A DNA stretch of 50,392 nt from Anaerococcus ihuae (GTDB taxonomy: Bacteria > Bacillota > Clostridia > Tissierellales > Peptoniphilaceae). Below are positions 33,286 to 41,685 of the stretch, piece by piece. Both the position numbers and the translations under genes were made by a program. The notes below the pieces were generated by a model. That model saw only the letters and a program-made list of their open reading frames with translations, was not told the origin of the DNA and did no database searches. The number at the start of each line of letters is the position of its first letter. The stretch's first letter is position 1. The stretch is from the NCBI RefSeq assembly GCF_928368155.1, contig NZ_CAKMRU010000004.1, forward strand, positions 1 to 50,392. The letters are read 5' to 3'.

Positions 33286-35804
33286 ATTATGTCCTCAAAT
33301 TCATCATTTTCATCTTTATAATTTAATCTTTCCCTGTAAATATATCTTTCCCCATCTTCTATATAAACAAGATTTCCTATTATATCATTTGCTTTTCCAA
33401 TACATTTTACAAAATCTCTTTTTGAAATTCTATATAGAAAATCTGACATTTGAGCTTTCTTTTCTGAAAGTTTTACAATTTTTTCACTATAATCCATATC
33501 TTTATTCTCAATAAGATTTGTGTATTGAGTCCAAATCTCAGATCCATTTATTTCTTTTCCATTTATCCTTAAATTTCTATTTAAAAATAATTCAACCATT
33601 TGCCTATTATCATCAATTAATTCCATGTGTTTGGATATTTTTTCAAAATTTAATTTAACAAGGTCTTTTTCAAAATTTATATAAGCATATTCATCCCTAT
33701 CATTTTTTGCTTTTTGTAATTTTAAGGCAAAATATCTAGAGAAATCTTTAGTTTCAAGATCTTTTCTCCTATCCTTATTTCTTAATGTTAAAATATCTTG
33801 AGCATTTTTATAAATTTTCTTTTCATCTGACATATCAAAAAAATATGCTACAGCATCATTTTTTAAATCCGATCTTCCAATTCTTCCCAAAAATTGTTCT
33901 TCATTTTCAAGCATAGATATATCTTTGTAACCAATATCCATGTCAATATCAACTCCAGCTTCTACAACTTGACTTGCAATTAATATAGTTTTTTTATCAA
34001 TTTTTCCACTTATTTGTCCGATAACTTGAGCCTTTCTTCTCAAATTATCATCACCTGTTAAAATCAAAATATTGTATTGATAGAAAAATTCTTCCTCATT
34101 TAAGATTTTAAAAAAATTTTCCGCATCTTTTTTTCTTATAAATTCTACCAATATTTTTTTGTGATTTCCTATATTTTCTTTCATATGATTTAAAAGATGG
34201 TCATAGTCAATTCTTCCCAAATCCAACAAATCATAGTTTATTTTGACCCTATTTTTAAATAAAGGCTCATTAAACATTTCTCTTGGATTTTTAATTAATT
34301 TTCCTATATTTCTCTTTTTATCATCATCTAACAAAGCTGATAGATCTGGAAGAGTTGCTGACATAATAATTATTTTTAAATTAAAAATCTTGGCATAAAT
34401 TTCTAACATTTCTATAATTTCATTCCACAAATCTTCCCTATAGGCTTGGATTTCATCCAAAACAATTACAGAATTTGTAATTTGATAAAGACCAAATATA
34501 TTTTTTCTTTTATTTGAAAAAAGCGTATTAAACAGCCCTACATTAGATGTGATTATAAAGGGAGAATGAAGAAACTCCCTATCAAGAAGTGATTTTATAT
34601 AATAATCCCAATCTTTCATAAAATCATCATTGTCACTTTTTTCAATAGGTGTAATTGAATTTATAATTGAAATTTTTTCTTCAATGCTTGTTTTTTTATA
34701 ATATTTTAAAAGAGTATTTTTGTTTTGTTCCACCAAAGTATTAAAGGGATAGGCATATATTATTTTATTAATTTGATTATTTAATAATTTGTAAGATAAA
34801 TTCATAGCAGTATTAGATTTGCCAGAACCTGTGGGAGCTTCTAGGAAAAATATATTCTTATCTTTTTCTTCTTCTAAATTTTTTTCTGCATTTAGAAAAA
34901 TTTTCGTCCTAAGGTCATTTATATTTTCTTTTTTCTCATAAGATTTATCCTTTTCGCTTTTTCTAATACTTTTTATTAGTTTTGAATTATTGTATATCTT
35001 TATGAGGTCGTTTTTATTTATTTGAGGAAGATTTGTCTTATATCCATTCATATAATCAGTTGTAGCATAAAAATCAGATGCAACTAAAATAGAATATATA
35101 AGTCTTGTGTAAATATATATTTCTTTGGATTTTGACTTTTTGAAATCTGTATAAGAAAAATCCATATCAAAATCATAAACAAGATCCATAATGTCATTTG
35201 TAATTTCCTCGAAATTAGCAAAAAATTCTTCTTTTATGTTTTTATCTTTCTTTAAATATTTTAAGGTTTTGTAAAACTTGCTTCTTTCATCAATAAATAA
35301 ATCAAAAAAATTATGTATTGAATATGAAAAGTCTGATAAATCACTGTGATGTCTTGAAATTACAAAAGCATTTAAAAAAATAAGATAATAAAATTTTTCT
35401 TTTAATTCATCATCAATTTCTAATTTTTTAATTTTTCCAACAAAGATATAAACGTAAATAAATGATGAAAGTATAGAATGTTCTCCTTCTATTCCCAAAT
35501 CTATAAGGTCTAGTTCAAAATTTTTTAATTTATTTCTTTGAAACCTAGAATTAATTTTTCCCAAATCATGAAATAAAATTACTGAATCTATCAAATCTTT
35601 AAAATGTGAATATCCCTCTTTTTGATCAAAAATACCTAGGAAAAATCTTTCAAAGACTTTTCCCAAGTTTTTTTCCTCTATAATTTTTTCATAATATTTA
35701 AAAGTTTTATTTATATGATCTTGTAATTTTTCTTTACTATCTCCAACTCCATCAATATGAGCTAGATAATTGTCGGAATTTTTAACTATAAAATCAAGCT
35801 TCAT
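33282..35804 (-). CDS. cas3: CRISPR-associated helicase-nuclease Cas3
   Basis: This protein of about 840 residues unwinds and degrades target DNA recruited by Cascade. The start at 35804 (MKLDFIVKNSDNYLAHIDG) has AAGAAGGAATAT upstream, inside cas5. The N-terminal HD nuclease domain shows AHIDGVGDSKEKLQDHI, VILFHDLGKINSRF and SRHHSDL. The superfamily 2 helicase shows EAPTGSGKSNTAM (Walker A), VIVLDEIQAY (DExH variant DEIQ), SATLP, SQVVEAGVDID and QFLGRIGRSD. It is a single HD-helicase fusion as in many I-B systems. Confidence 0.95.
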   Translation of the reverse strand: MKLDFIVKNSDNYLAHIDGVGDSKEKLQDHINKTFKYYEKIIEEKNLGKVFERFFLGIFDQKEGYSHFKDLIDSVILFHDLGKINSRFQRNKLKNFELDLIDLGIEGEHSILSSFIYVYIFVGKIKKLEIDDELKEKFYYLIFLNAFVISRHHSDLSDFSYSIHNFFDLFIDERSKFYKTLKYLKKDKNIKEEFFANFEEITNDIMDLVYDFDMDFSYTDFKKSKSKEIYIYTRLIYSILVASDFYATTDYMNGYKTNLPQINKNDLIKIYNNSKLIKSIRKSEKDKSYEKKENINDLRTKIFLNAEKNLEEEKDKNIFFLEAPTGSGKSNTAMNLSYKLLNNQINKIIYAYPFNTLVEQNKNTLLKYYKKTSIEEKISIINSITPIEKSDNDDFMKDWDYYIKSLLDREFLHSPFIITSNVGLFNTLFSNKRKNIFGLYQITNSVIVLDEIQAYREDLWNEIIEMLEIYAKIFNLKIIIMSATLPDLSALLDDDKKRNIGKLIKNPREMFNEPLFKNRVKINYDLLDLGRIDYDHLLNHMKENIGNHKKILVEFIRKKDAENFFKILNEEEFFYQYNILILTGDDNLRRKAQVIGQISGKIDKKTILIASQVVEAGVDIDMDIGYKDISMLENEEQFLGRIGRSDLKNDAVAYFFDMSDEKKIYKNAQDILTLRNKDRRKDLETKDFSRYFALKLQKAKNDRDEYAYINFEKDLVKLNFEKISKHMELIDDNRQMVELFLNRNLRINGKEINGSEIWTQYTNLIENKDMDYSEKIVKLSEKKAQMSDFLYRISKRDFVKCIGKANDIIGNLVYIEDGERYIYRERLNYKDENDEFEDII

Positions 35805-36531
35805 ATATTCCTTCTTCACTGTAAAAAGCAAGTTTTAAATTATTATCTAAATCTTTAAATATGACATTTTTATTTGATTTTTTCCTAACTTCTCCATTGC
35901 TTGCCAAGGTTTTTTTTCTTATATATCTTTCAGTATCTTCTTCTAGGAAAAATGGAAGATTTTCTTCATATTTATAAATCTTACTTTTTAACCTAAGTTT
36001 AAAATCTTCAGCTAAAAATAGAGAATCTATAATATTTTCATCACTTTTTTCTAAATCTACTATTTTGCAATCATTAATATTTGCCATGTGATCATTTGTT
36101 CCAAGATAAGGAGTAAAAATTGTTTTTTTATTTAAAATATATTCTTTTATCATTTCACTTTGGTCATTATCTAACAAAATATAAATTAACCATGAAGGAT
36201 TTTCTAGCCAAACTTGTTTTACTATAAGATTTCCACCTTCTTCATTCGATGCAAAAGCTGTAGAATTATTAAAAAGTTGCAACTTCTTATCAAAAATCCC
36301 ATCATTCCCCTCAGAAACTACAGATATTTTAAGATCTTTTAATTTTTTATAAAACTCAGGATATTTTTCCCTGCCTTTTTCGTTATAGCCCTTGTACCCA
36401 ACAATTGCTCCCAAAAGTCCTAAAAGGGCAACTCTGTGAATTTGTCCATAAGTATAATATAGATAAGTATTTACATCTGGCTGTTTGAAAAAACCTGTTT
36501 TCCCACTTAATCTAAATCTCAAAGCTTTCAT
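35794..36531 (-). CDS. cas5: Cascade subunit Cas5 (type I-B, Cas5b/Csh-type)
   Basis: This 245-residue RAMP protein caps the 5' handle of the crRNA in Cascade. Its N-terminal RRM begins KALRFRLSGKTGFFKQPDVN, and YTYGQIHRVALLGLLGAIVGYKGY is the conserved Cas5 helix; EEGIYEA ends the protein. It starts one base after the cas7 stop codon and overlaps cas3. Confidence 0.92.
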   Translation of the reverse strand: MKALRFRLSGKTGFFKQPDVNTYLYYTYGQIHRVALLGLLGAIVGYKGYNEKGREKYPEFYKKLKDLKISVVSEGNDGIFDKKLQLFNNSTAFASNEEGGNLIVKQVWLENPSWLIYILLDNDQSEMIKEYILNKKTIFTPYLGTNDHMANINDCKIVDLEKSDENIIDSLFLAEDFKLRLKSKIYKYEENLPFFLEEDTERYIRKKTLASNGEVRKKSNKNVIFKDLDNNLKLAFYSEEGIYEA

Positions 36532-36532
36532 A

Positions 36533-37486
36533 TTAAGCCTCGATTTTTTCTCTTGTGTATATATTATAAATTTCTATATTGTCTGGAAAATCGACCAAGT
36601 CTATTTTTTCATTATCGTAATAAATTTTAATTTTTTCTATATCATCTCTTTTTTCTAGAATAGATTTTCCTGTGAAAATTATTTTATCTTTTGAGTTTTC
36701 TTCAGAATTTTTTTCAAATTTAATATAATTTGCAAGACTTGGAAGATAAGTATCTAATTTTGTTTCAACAAACATAGAAAATTCATTGTTTGCTCCTTCT
36801 TTTGCATTTGTAGCATAGGAAGTTGCAGAATCAGTTGCAGCTAATTTAAATTTTTCATAATCTTTTTCGCTATAGCCTTCTGTAACTCCTAATTTTTTGT
36901 AATCATCATAAGCTTTTGGATTTATTACAAAAGAATAGAAATAATGAGCTTCATCAGATACAATTTTATTTCCCAAAGTAGAATTTTGAGCATCTTCTCC
37001 TGATTTACTTTTTTCTTTTGCATTAGGATCTCTAAAAGGAGATAAAATTTGTTGAACTTGAGCTTTACTGTCTTCATATTTGTTCATTCCTTGGGAAATT
37101 TGCACAGCTCCAGTTATTGAAATATTATTTCCTTTTTCTGCAAAAGTAGCCCCGAAATTTTTTACATCTGTTGCCATAAATAAGTTGGTCAGAATTTTTT
37201 CAGATTCACCAGATTTTATTTCTGTATCAAAAACTTGTTCATATCTTTCCTTTAAAGTTCTAGGCATCAAGTTTCCCTTATCTCCTATGGTGTAACTTTT
37301 TATATAAATTACCTTCTCGCCTTGTTCAGACCATTTTTTCTTCATAGTATATTTTAAAGCCTTATCTGATCCAAAAATTTCACCTGAAGACAAAGATTTT
37401 GGAAATCCGGAAAAATCTGCATTCCAATTTGCCATCTTTGATCCTATACCAATAATTCCATAAACTCTCTTATTAAGCTCTGTCAT
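36533..37486 (-). CDS. cas7: Cascade backbone subunit Cas7 (Csh2)
   Basis: This 317-residue Cas7/Csh2 RAMP protein polymerises along the crRNA. The start at 37486 (MTELNKRVYGIIGIGSKM) is favoured by GAAGGAGAAGAAA directly before it, 13 nt inside the end of cas8b. It contains LMPRTLKERYEQVFDTEI, FMATDVKNFGATFAE and ISITGAVQISQG, all typical of Csh2. A 15-nt longer version from 37501 is possible. Confidence 0.94.
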   Translation of the reverse strand: MTELNKRVYGIIGIGSKMANWNADFSGFPKSLSSGEIFGSDKALKYTMKKKWSEQGEKVIYIKSYTIGDKGNLMPRTLKERYEQVFDTEIKSGESEKILTNLFMATDVKNFGATFAEKGNNISITGAVQISQGMNKYEDSKAQVQQILSPFRDPNAKEKSKSGEDAQNSTLGNKIVSDEAHYFYSFVINPKAYDDYKKLGVTEGYSEKDYEKFKLAATDSATSYATNAKEGANNEFSMFVETKLDTYLPSLANYIKFEKNSEENSKDKIIFTGKSILEKRDDIEKIKIYYDNEKIDLVDFPDNIEIYNIYTREKIEA

Positions 37487-39242
37487 TTTCTTCTCCTTCA
37501 CTTAGTTTTTTTCCATAAAGATATGATTCATCTAAAAAACCTGCTATTATCCACCTATCTTCTGCCTTTTTATTATCAAATTTATGAACAAGAATTTGGC
37601 TTACAGCCCTATTAAGCCTTACATCCTTAGCGCTAATATTGTGTGCATAAGTTACAAGCAAATGTTCTAAGTTTTCAATTATCCTAGAAGTTTTTTGTCC
37701 ACCCAAGAAATTCCTAATAAAGGTTAAATTTTTATCGCCAATATTTGAATAATTAAGCAATTTTCTCAAAACTTGTCCAAGGGCAAACAAGATTTCCTTG
37801 TCACCTTCAAGAGAAATATCTCCAGCTGATTCCAACTTTCTTTTCATATTTTCTTGAAAATCCATATAATTTTCCTCCTTTTTTTCATAATATTCTTTCA
37901 AAGATAAATAATAATTAAATTGGGTTATAGCCTTGGTCTTATAATCATTTAAAAGAGAATATTTAATAGAATCTTCCAAAAGTCTATTTAAAATCCTAAC
38001 TATTTCTTTATTTTTATTATTTATTATGGCAAATTCCAAGCTTTTCCCATAGTTTAAAATTATCATTTTAAAATTCAATTCTTTTATATTCAAATTCTCC
38101 AAATTATACTTATTTCTTTGGTAATAATTATAGAAAAAAACTGAATCTATTTTATTTAAAAGTGTATTTTTTTCAGTAATAAGTCCGTATTTTTCTTCTC
38201 TTTTAGAAAAATCTTCGGCTTTAGCATTTTCTGGCAAATATTCTTGAATGTATTGGTTAATTTGAATTTCTATATCATCAAAATCTTTTGAATAAATATT
38301 ATAGTCTAAAATTGCTGCTTCATTTTTTTCAGGATACAAGAACAATTCAAAACCTATGAAATTTTTATTTTTTTCAAAACTTATTTCTTTGTTTCCTGTA
38401 TTGAAATATATTCTATTATTTCCTCTTTTTACAGATGATGAAAGGTAAGAAAAAAATAAATTTTGTAATTTCGCCATATCTGCACTTATTAAATAAGGTT
38501 GTTTTACCTTTCTTGATAAATTTTCCAAATAAGGCTTTTTATCATTTATTCCTAAATTATAATCAGAAACTCCGTAAGTTTTGCCATTTACTTCTATATT
38601 ATATTTATTCTTATTAAATAAATTGGTAAGTAAATACCTATCTTGCTCCCTTTGGTAAGCTTTTTTTGTTTTTTCTTCATCTTCATAGACAAAAAATATT
38701 TTGAAATAATCTTTTGAGCTTGTATCAATATCAAAGATATTTTTATTATCAATATTTTCAACAAGCCACTTTTCGATTTTTTCAGCCTCATCTACATTGA
38801 CGCTACCCAATTTCCCTTCATTTTCTAAGTAAAGATTTTTTGCTTTCTTATCCTTATATTTTTTTAAGGGATTTTTTAAAATTGAAAAATATCTTTCTAT
38901 TGCATCTTTATTAATCTTATCTTCATAAATATTTTCCTTGAAGAAAAAACTATAATAATTAGAACTATGAATAGCTTTTTTATTGTCTATGCTTTTGTTC
39001 ATGTTTAAGAGATTGGAATTAAAATCCAAATCTCTAATAAAAGAATAATTTAATGGTTGATTTTCAATTTTCTTTTCTTTTTTGTCATATTTAATTTTAA
39101 AACTTGGACTTACTTCCCAAGGACCTTCTTCTTTCATAGTAACAAGATAATATTTACCGTCTTTGGGAATATATCCTCTCAAAACCATGTCAGGATCTTC
39201 GTCCAAATTTTTCTTAAAAATTTCCAAACACTCTTCTAGCAC
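37473..39242 (-). CDS. cas8b: Cascade large subunit Cas8b (Csh1)
   Basis: This 589-residue large subunit (TM1802/Csh1 type) defines subtype I-B and recognises the PAM. It starts at GTG with AGGAGGTGATTAT upstream. The sequence is Lys/Glu/Asn/Tyr-rich and poorly conserved. Family-like segments include the N-terminal YLVTMKEEGPWEVSPSFKI and the C-terminal helical part that includes LFALGQVLRKLLNYS, FLGGQKTSRIIENLEHLL and YLYGKKLSEGE. Position between cas6 and cas7 supports the call. Confidence 0.9.
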   Translation of the reverse strand: MLEECLEIFKKNLDEDPDMVLRGYIPKDGKYYLVTMKEEGPWEVSPSFKIKYDKKEKKIENQPLNYSFIRDLDFNSNLLNMNKSIDNKKAIHSSNYYSFFFKENIYEDKINKDAIERYFSILKNPLKKYKDKKAKNLYLENEGKLGSVNVDEAEKIEKWLVENIDNKNIFDIDTSSKDYFKIFFVYEDEEKTKKAYQREQDRYLLTNLFNKNKYNIEVNGKTYGVSDYNLGINDKKPYLENLSRKVKQPYLISADMAKLQNLFFSYLSSSVKRGNNRIYFNTGNKEISFEKNKNFIGFELFLYPEKNEAAILDYNIYSKDFDDIEIQINQYIQEYLPENAKAEDFSKREEKYGLITEKNTLLNKIDSVFFYNYYQRNKYNLENLNIKELNFKMIILNYGKSLEFAIINNKNKEIVRILNRLLEDSIKYSLLNDYKTKAITQFNYYLSLKEYYEKKEENYMDFQENMKRKLESAGDISLEGDKEILFALGQVLRKLLNYSNIGDKNLTFIRNFLGGQKTSRIIENLEHLLVTYAHNISAKDVRLNRAVSQILVHKFDNKKAEDRWIIAGFLDESYLYGKKLSEGEENDRA

Positions 39243-39253
39243 ATAATCACCTC

Positions 39254-39940
39254 CTAAATTAAATATTTATATCCCAAAAATCCTGCCCCATAAGCTGAAT
39301 TTTCACTAAATGTAACACCAAGAGCAAAATAAGCTAAGTCTTGGCTTCTTTTATCCATATTGATTTCCAGCTCAAGCTTATCGCCCAAAAGTCTTATATT
39401 TTTAAATTTAAAAGCGATTGGTCCTCCATTTAAAAATTTAAGGCTTGTATAAAATTTTCCCTCTTCTACATTTTCATCAATAAAAAATTTGTATTTTTTT
39501 ATTAAATTATCTGTTATTCTCTTTTCAAATTCTTCTAAAGTCAAATTATCTTTCCAATATCCAAAATCATTTTTTATTATTATAGGATTTAAGCTAAATA
39601 ATTTTGAAATCGGTGATTTTGGAATTATCCTAACATCAACAGTCAAATTTTTGAAAACCTTATCCTTATAATCGGAAAAACCATTTAACATATAATTTAC
39701 AAAATCCCCATCAACTGACCTAATTCTATACTGATAGACCATATTTTTTTTGTAGAACTTTTTTATTGGATATAGATTATCATGGCAATAGGATTTATAA
39801 TTTTTTGCATTATGCATATTTAAAAATTTTTCATTTTCTGACAAATAAGAAATTATAGCCTTAGAAATAAATCCCAAAGAATCTGACGAATCAATATCTT
39901 CTAGCAAGAAAGTTCTTATTTTCAGTTCATAAATCTTCAT
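39254..39940 (-). CDS. cas6: CRISPR repeat endoribonuclease Cas6
   Basis: This 228-residue RAMP nuclease cuts pre-crRNA within the repeat to leave the ATTGAAAT handle. The start at 39940 (MKIYELKIRTFLLEDID) follows AAAGGAGGCAG; an earlier ATG at 39967 lies before that site. Two ferredoxin-like folds end in the Gly-rich loop ENSAYGAGFLGYKYLI. The candidate active-site His is in the N-terminal fold (FLNMHNAKNYKSYCHDN). It is the first gene of the cas operon. Confidence 0.92.
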   Translation of the reverse strand: MKIYELKIRTFLLEDIDSSDSLGFISKAIISYLSENEKFLNMHNAKNYKSYCHDNLYPIKKFYKKNMVYQYRIRSVDGDFVNYMLNGFSDYKDKVFKNLTVDVRIIPKSPISKLFSLNPIIIKNDFGYWKDNLTLEEFEKRITDNLIKKYKFFIDENVEEGKFYTSLKFLNGGPIAFKFKNIRLLGDKLELEINMDKRSQDLAYFALGVTFSENSAYGAGFLGYKYLI

Positions 39941-39994
39941 TTTCTGCCTCCTTTCTAGAAAATTCAATTATAATTATTAACTGATTATATATTT

Positions 39995-40022
39995 ATAATA
40001 TCATCATTTTAAAAAATGTCAA
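39995..40022 (-). promoter_or_regulatory. Promoter of the cas operon
   Basis: On the minus strand a consensus TTGACA (40017-40022) is followed after 16 nt by TATTAT (39995-40000), which puts transcription near 39988, about 48 nt before cas6. A second -10-like TATAAT lies at 39984-39989. The -35 box touches the edge of the decayed repeat at 40022-40051. Confidence 0.6.
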
Positions 40023-40105
40023 ATTTTTTACATCTCATGTTAGTAATCAAATATTTATATATTTTAATTTTTAACATTTCAATACTTATCAAGTTAATAA
40101 TTAAA
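40022..40105 (-). ncRNA. Candidate CreR-like guide RNA: two decayed repeats around a 24-nt pseudo-spacer
   Basis: On the minus strand, 40105-40076 matches the array repeat at 23 of 30 positions, with a perfect 10-nt 3' end GTATTGAAAT, so the full 8-nt crRNA handle is kept. Positions 40051-40022 match at 22 of 30, best to the old ATCT repeat form. The 24 nt between (40075-40052) begin GTTAAAAATTAAAAT. The cas promoter carries GTTAATAATTATAAT at 39981-39967 after TCA. The two 15-mers differ only at positions 6 and 12, the positions that do not pair in type I crRNA-target duplexes. This is the layout of a Cascade-guiding, cas-repressing RNA. The DNA is AT-rich, so chance similarity must be excluded. 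Confidence 0.5.
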
Positions 40106-40346
40106 TATATAAATACTCTACCTCTTATGAAAATTTTAACCACAAGTTCATTATTGTTTTAAAAAATTTATATTATTTTCAAAAAAATTTCTCCCCCTCA
40201 AACATTGTTAATTTTATATTTATGATTTATAATACCCCTAGAGATAGTATTTAAGTTTTAAAACTATACTCTTTTACACCATTATATTTAAATTTTTAAA
40301 AAATGAGCTTATATATTTAGTGAGACTCAAAATATTTTGTAATTTT

Positions 40347-40394
40347 GCAAGGATTTTGTTTTTTTATATAAACTTTTTTTCCTTGCTTTTTTTT
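40347..40394 (+). promoter_or_regulatory. panD leader hairpin with T run, candidate attenuator
   Basis: GCAAGGA (40347-40353) pairs with TCCTTGC (40380-40386), with a small inner GTTT/AAAC stem. Eight T residues follow, and then the panD ribosome binding site AAGGAG. A terminator-like hairpin this close to the start codon suggests transcription attenuation of panD. Between 40106 and 40346 I see only AT-rich DNA and a short AGTTTTAAAACT dyad. Confidence 0.45.
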
Positions 40395-40405
40395 AAGGAG
40401 ATTTT

Positions 40406-40789
40406 ATGGAAATTGAAATGTTAGAAGGAAAAATTCATAGGGCTACTGTGACTCAAGCTGAACTTGACTATGTTGGATCCATTACTGTTGATGAAATTTT
40501 ACTTGACGGTGCTGGAATTAGAGAGTATCAAAAGGTTCAAGTAGTCGATATTAATAATGGAAATAGACTTGAAACTTATACAATTGCCGGTGAGAAAAAC
40601 AGTGGTGTCATTTGCTTAAATGGTGCTGCGGCAAGACTTTTTGCTCCTGGTGATAAGGTAATAATTATGGCTTATGCCTCTTATAATGAAAAAGATTTAG
40701 AAAATTATAGTCCGAAGGTTGTTTTTGTTGATGATGAAAATAAAATCAAAAAAATTTCATCTTACGAAAAACATGGAACTTTAGTGTAA
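40406..40789 (+). CDS. panD: Aspartate 1-decarboxylase
   Basis: This 127-residue pyruvoyl enzyme makes beta-alanine for pantothenate. It shows [22 protein letters not shown], where the Gly-Ser bond is the self-cleavage site that yields the pyruvoyl group on Ser, and the central [19 protein letters not shown]. The length is normal. The start follows AAGGAG. It is first of three genes with panC and a transporter. Confidence 0.95.
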   Translation: MEIEMLEGKIHRATVTQAELDYVGSITVDEILLDGAGIREYQKVQVVDINNGNRLETYTIAGEKNSGVICLNGAAARLFAPGDKVIIMAYASYNEKDLENYSPKVVFVDDENKIKKISSYEKHGTLV

Positions 40790-40816
40790 ATAAATTTTAG
40801 TGGTGTAATAGGCTAT

Positions 40817-40834
40817 CTCTAAATATTTTTAGAG
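40817..40834 (+). promoter_or_regulatory. Hairpin covering part of the panC ribosome binding site
   Basis: CTCTAAA-tatt-TTTAGAG is a perfect 7-bp stem whose last bases lie inside the GAGGAG Shine-Dalgarno sequence of panC (ATG at 40844). It may lower panC translation relative to panD. Confidence 0.35.
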
Positions 40835-40843
40835 GAGAAGAAA

Positions 40844-41683
40844 ATGAAAGTTATCAAAAAAATTGATGAATTGAGAGATGTTTTAAAGGATTTTAAAAAA
40901 GAAGGTAAAACTATTGGCCTCGTTCCTACCATGGGATTTTTACACAAGGGTCATGCAAGTTTAATTAAAAAAGCAGTTTCAGAAAATGACATCGTAGTTG
41001 TTTCTGATTTTGTAAATCCTATCCAATTTGGACCAAATGAGGATTTGGAGGCTTATCCTAGAGATATAAATGCTGACAGCAAATTGTGCGAAGATTTGGG
41101 AGCTGATTTTATTTTTAATCCTGAACCTTCAGAAATGTATCATGACAAAAAGGCTTTTGTTGATATTGATGGACTTTCTGATAATTTGTGTGGTGCAAGA
41201 AGAGAGGGACATTTTAGGGGCGTTTGTACTGTTTGTACAAAATTATTTAATATTGTTGGCCCTGACAGGGCATATTTTGGACAAAAAGACGCCCAACAGC
41301 TTTCAATTATTAAAAAATTAGTCCTAGATTTAAATATTCCAGTTGAAATTGTTGCCTGCCCAATTGTAAGGGAAGACGATGGACTTGCAATGTCTTCAAG
41401 AAATACTTATCTTTCAACTGACGAAAGAAAAGCTGCTCTTTGTCTTTCAGAGGCAATTTTTGAGGGAGAAAAAATGGCAAAGGAAGGATTTTCTGTAAAA
41501 GAAGTTTTGGAAAAAATGGAAGAAATAATTTCATCAGAAAAACTTGCAAAAATCGACTACATCAGTGCCGTTGACCTTGAAACAATAAAAGATGTAGATA
41601 ATTTCAACAAAGATACCTTGGTTGCCATTGCCGTATATATTGGAAAAACCAGATTAATTGACAATTTTATTTATGAGGTGTAG
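40844..41683 (+). CDS. panC: Pantothenate synthetase
   Basis: This 279-residue ATP-dependent pantoate--beta-alanine ligase is of cytidylyltransferase fold. It shows LVPTMGFLHKGHASLI (HIGH-like), NPIQFGPNEDLEAYPRD, GPDRAYFGQKDAQQLSIIKKLV and the KMSKS-like loop REDDGLAMSSRNTYLS. It joins beta-alanine from PanD to pantoate. Two bases separate it from the transporter gene downstream. Confidence 0.96.
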   Translation: MKVIKKIDELRDVLKDFKKEGKTIGLVPTMGFLHKGHASLIKKAVSENDIVVVSDFVNPIQFGPNEDLEAYPRDINADSKLCEDLGADFIFNPEPSEMYHDKKAFVDIDGLSDNLCGARREGHFRGVCTVCTKLFNIVGPDRAYFGQKDAQQLSIIKKLVLDLNIPVEIVACPIVREDDGLAMSSRNTYLSTDERKAALCLSEAIFEGEKMAKEGFSVKEVLEKMEEIISSEKLAKIDYISAVDLETIKDVDNFNKDTLVAIAVYIGKTRLIDNFIYEV

Positions 41684-41685
41684 AC

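Noticed and set aside
40022..40105. CreTA-type toxin-antitoxin (toxin RNA plus crRNA-like antitoxin) upstream of cas6
   Set aside because: No small toxin frame with a start and ribosome binding site is seen beside the pseudo-unit, and the seed matches the cas promoter instead.
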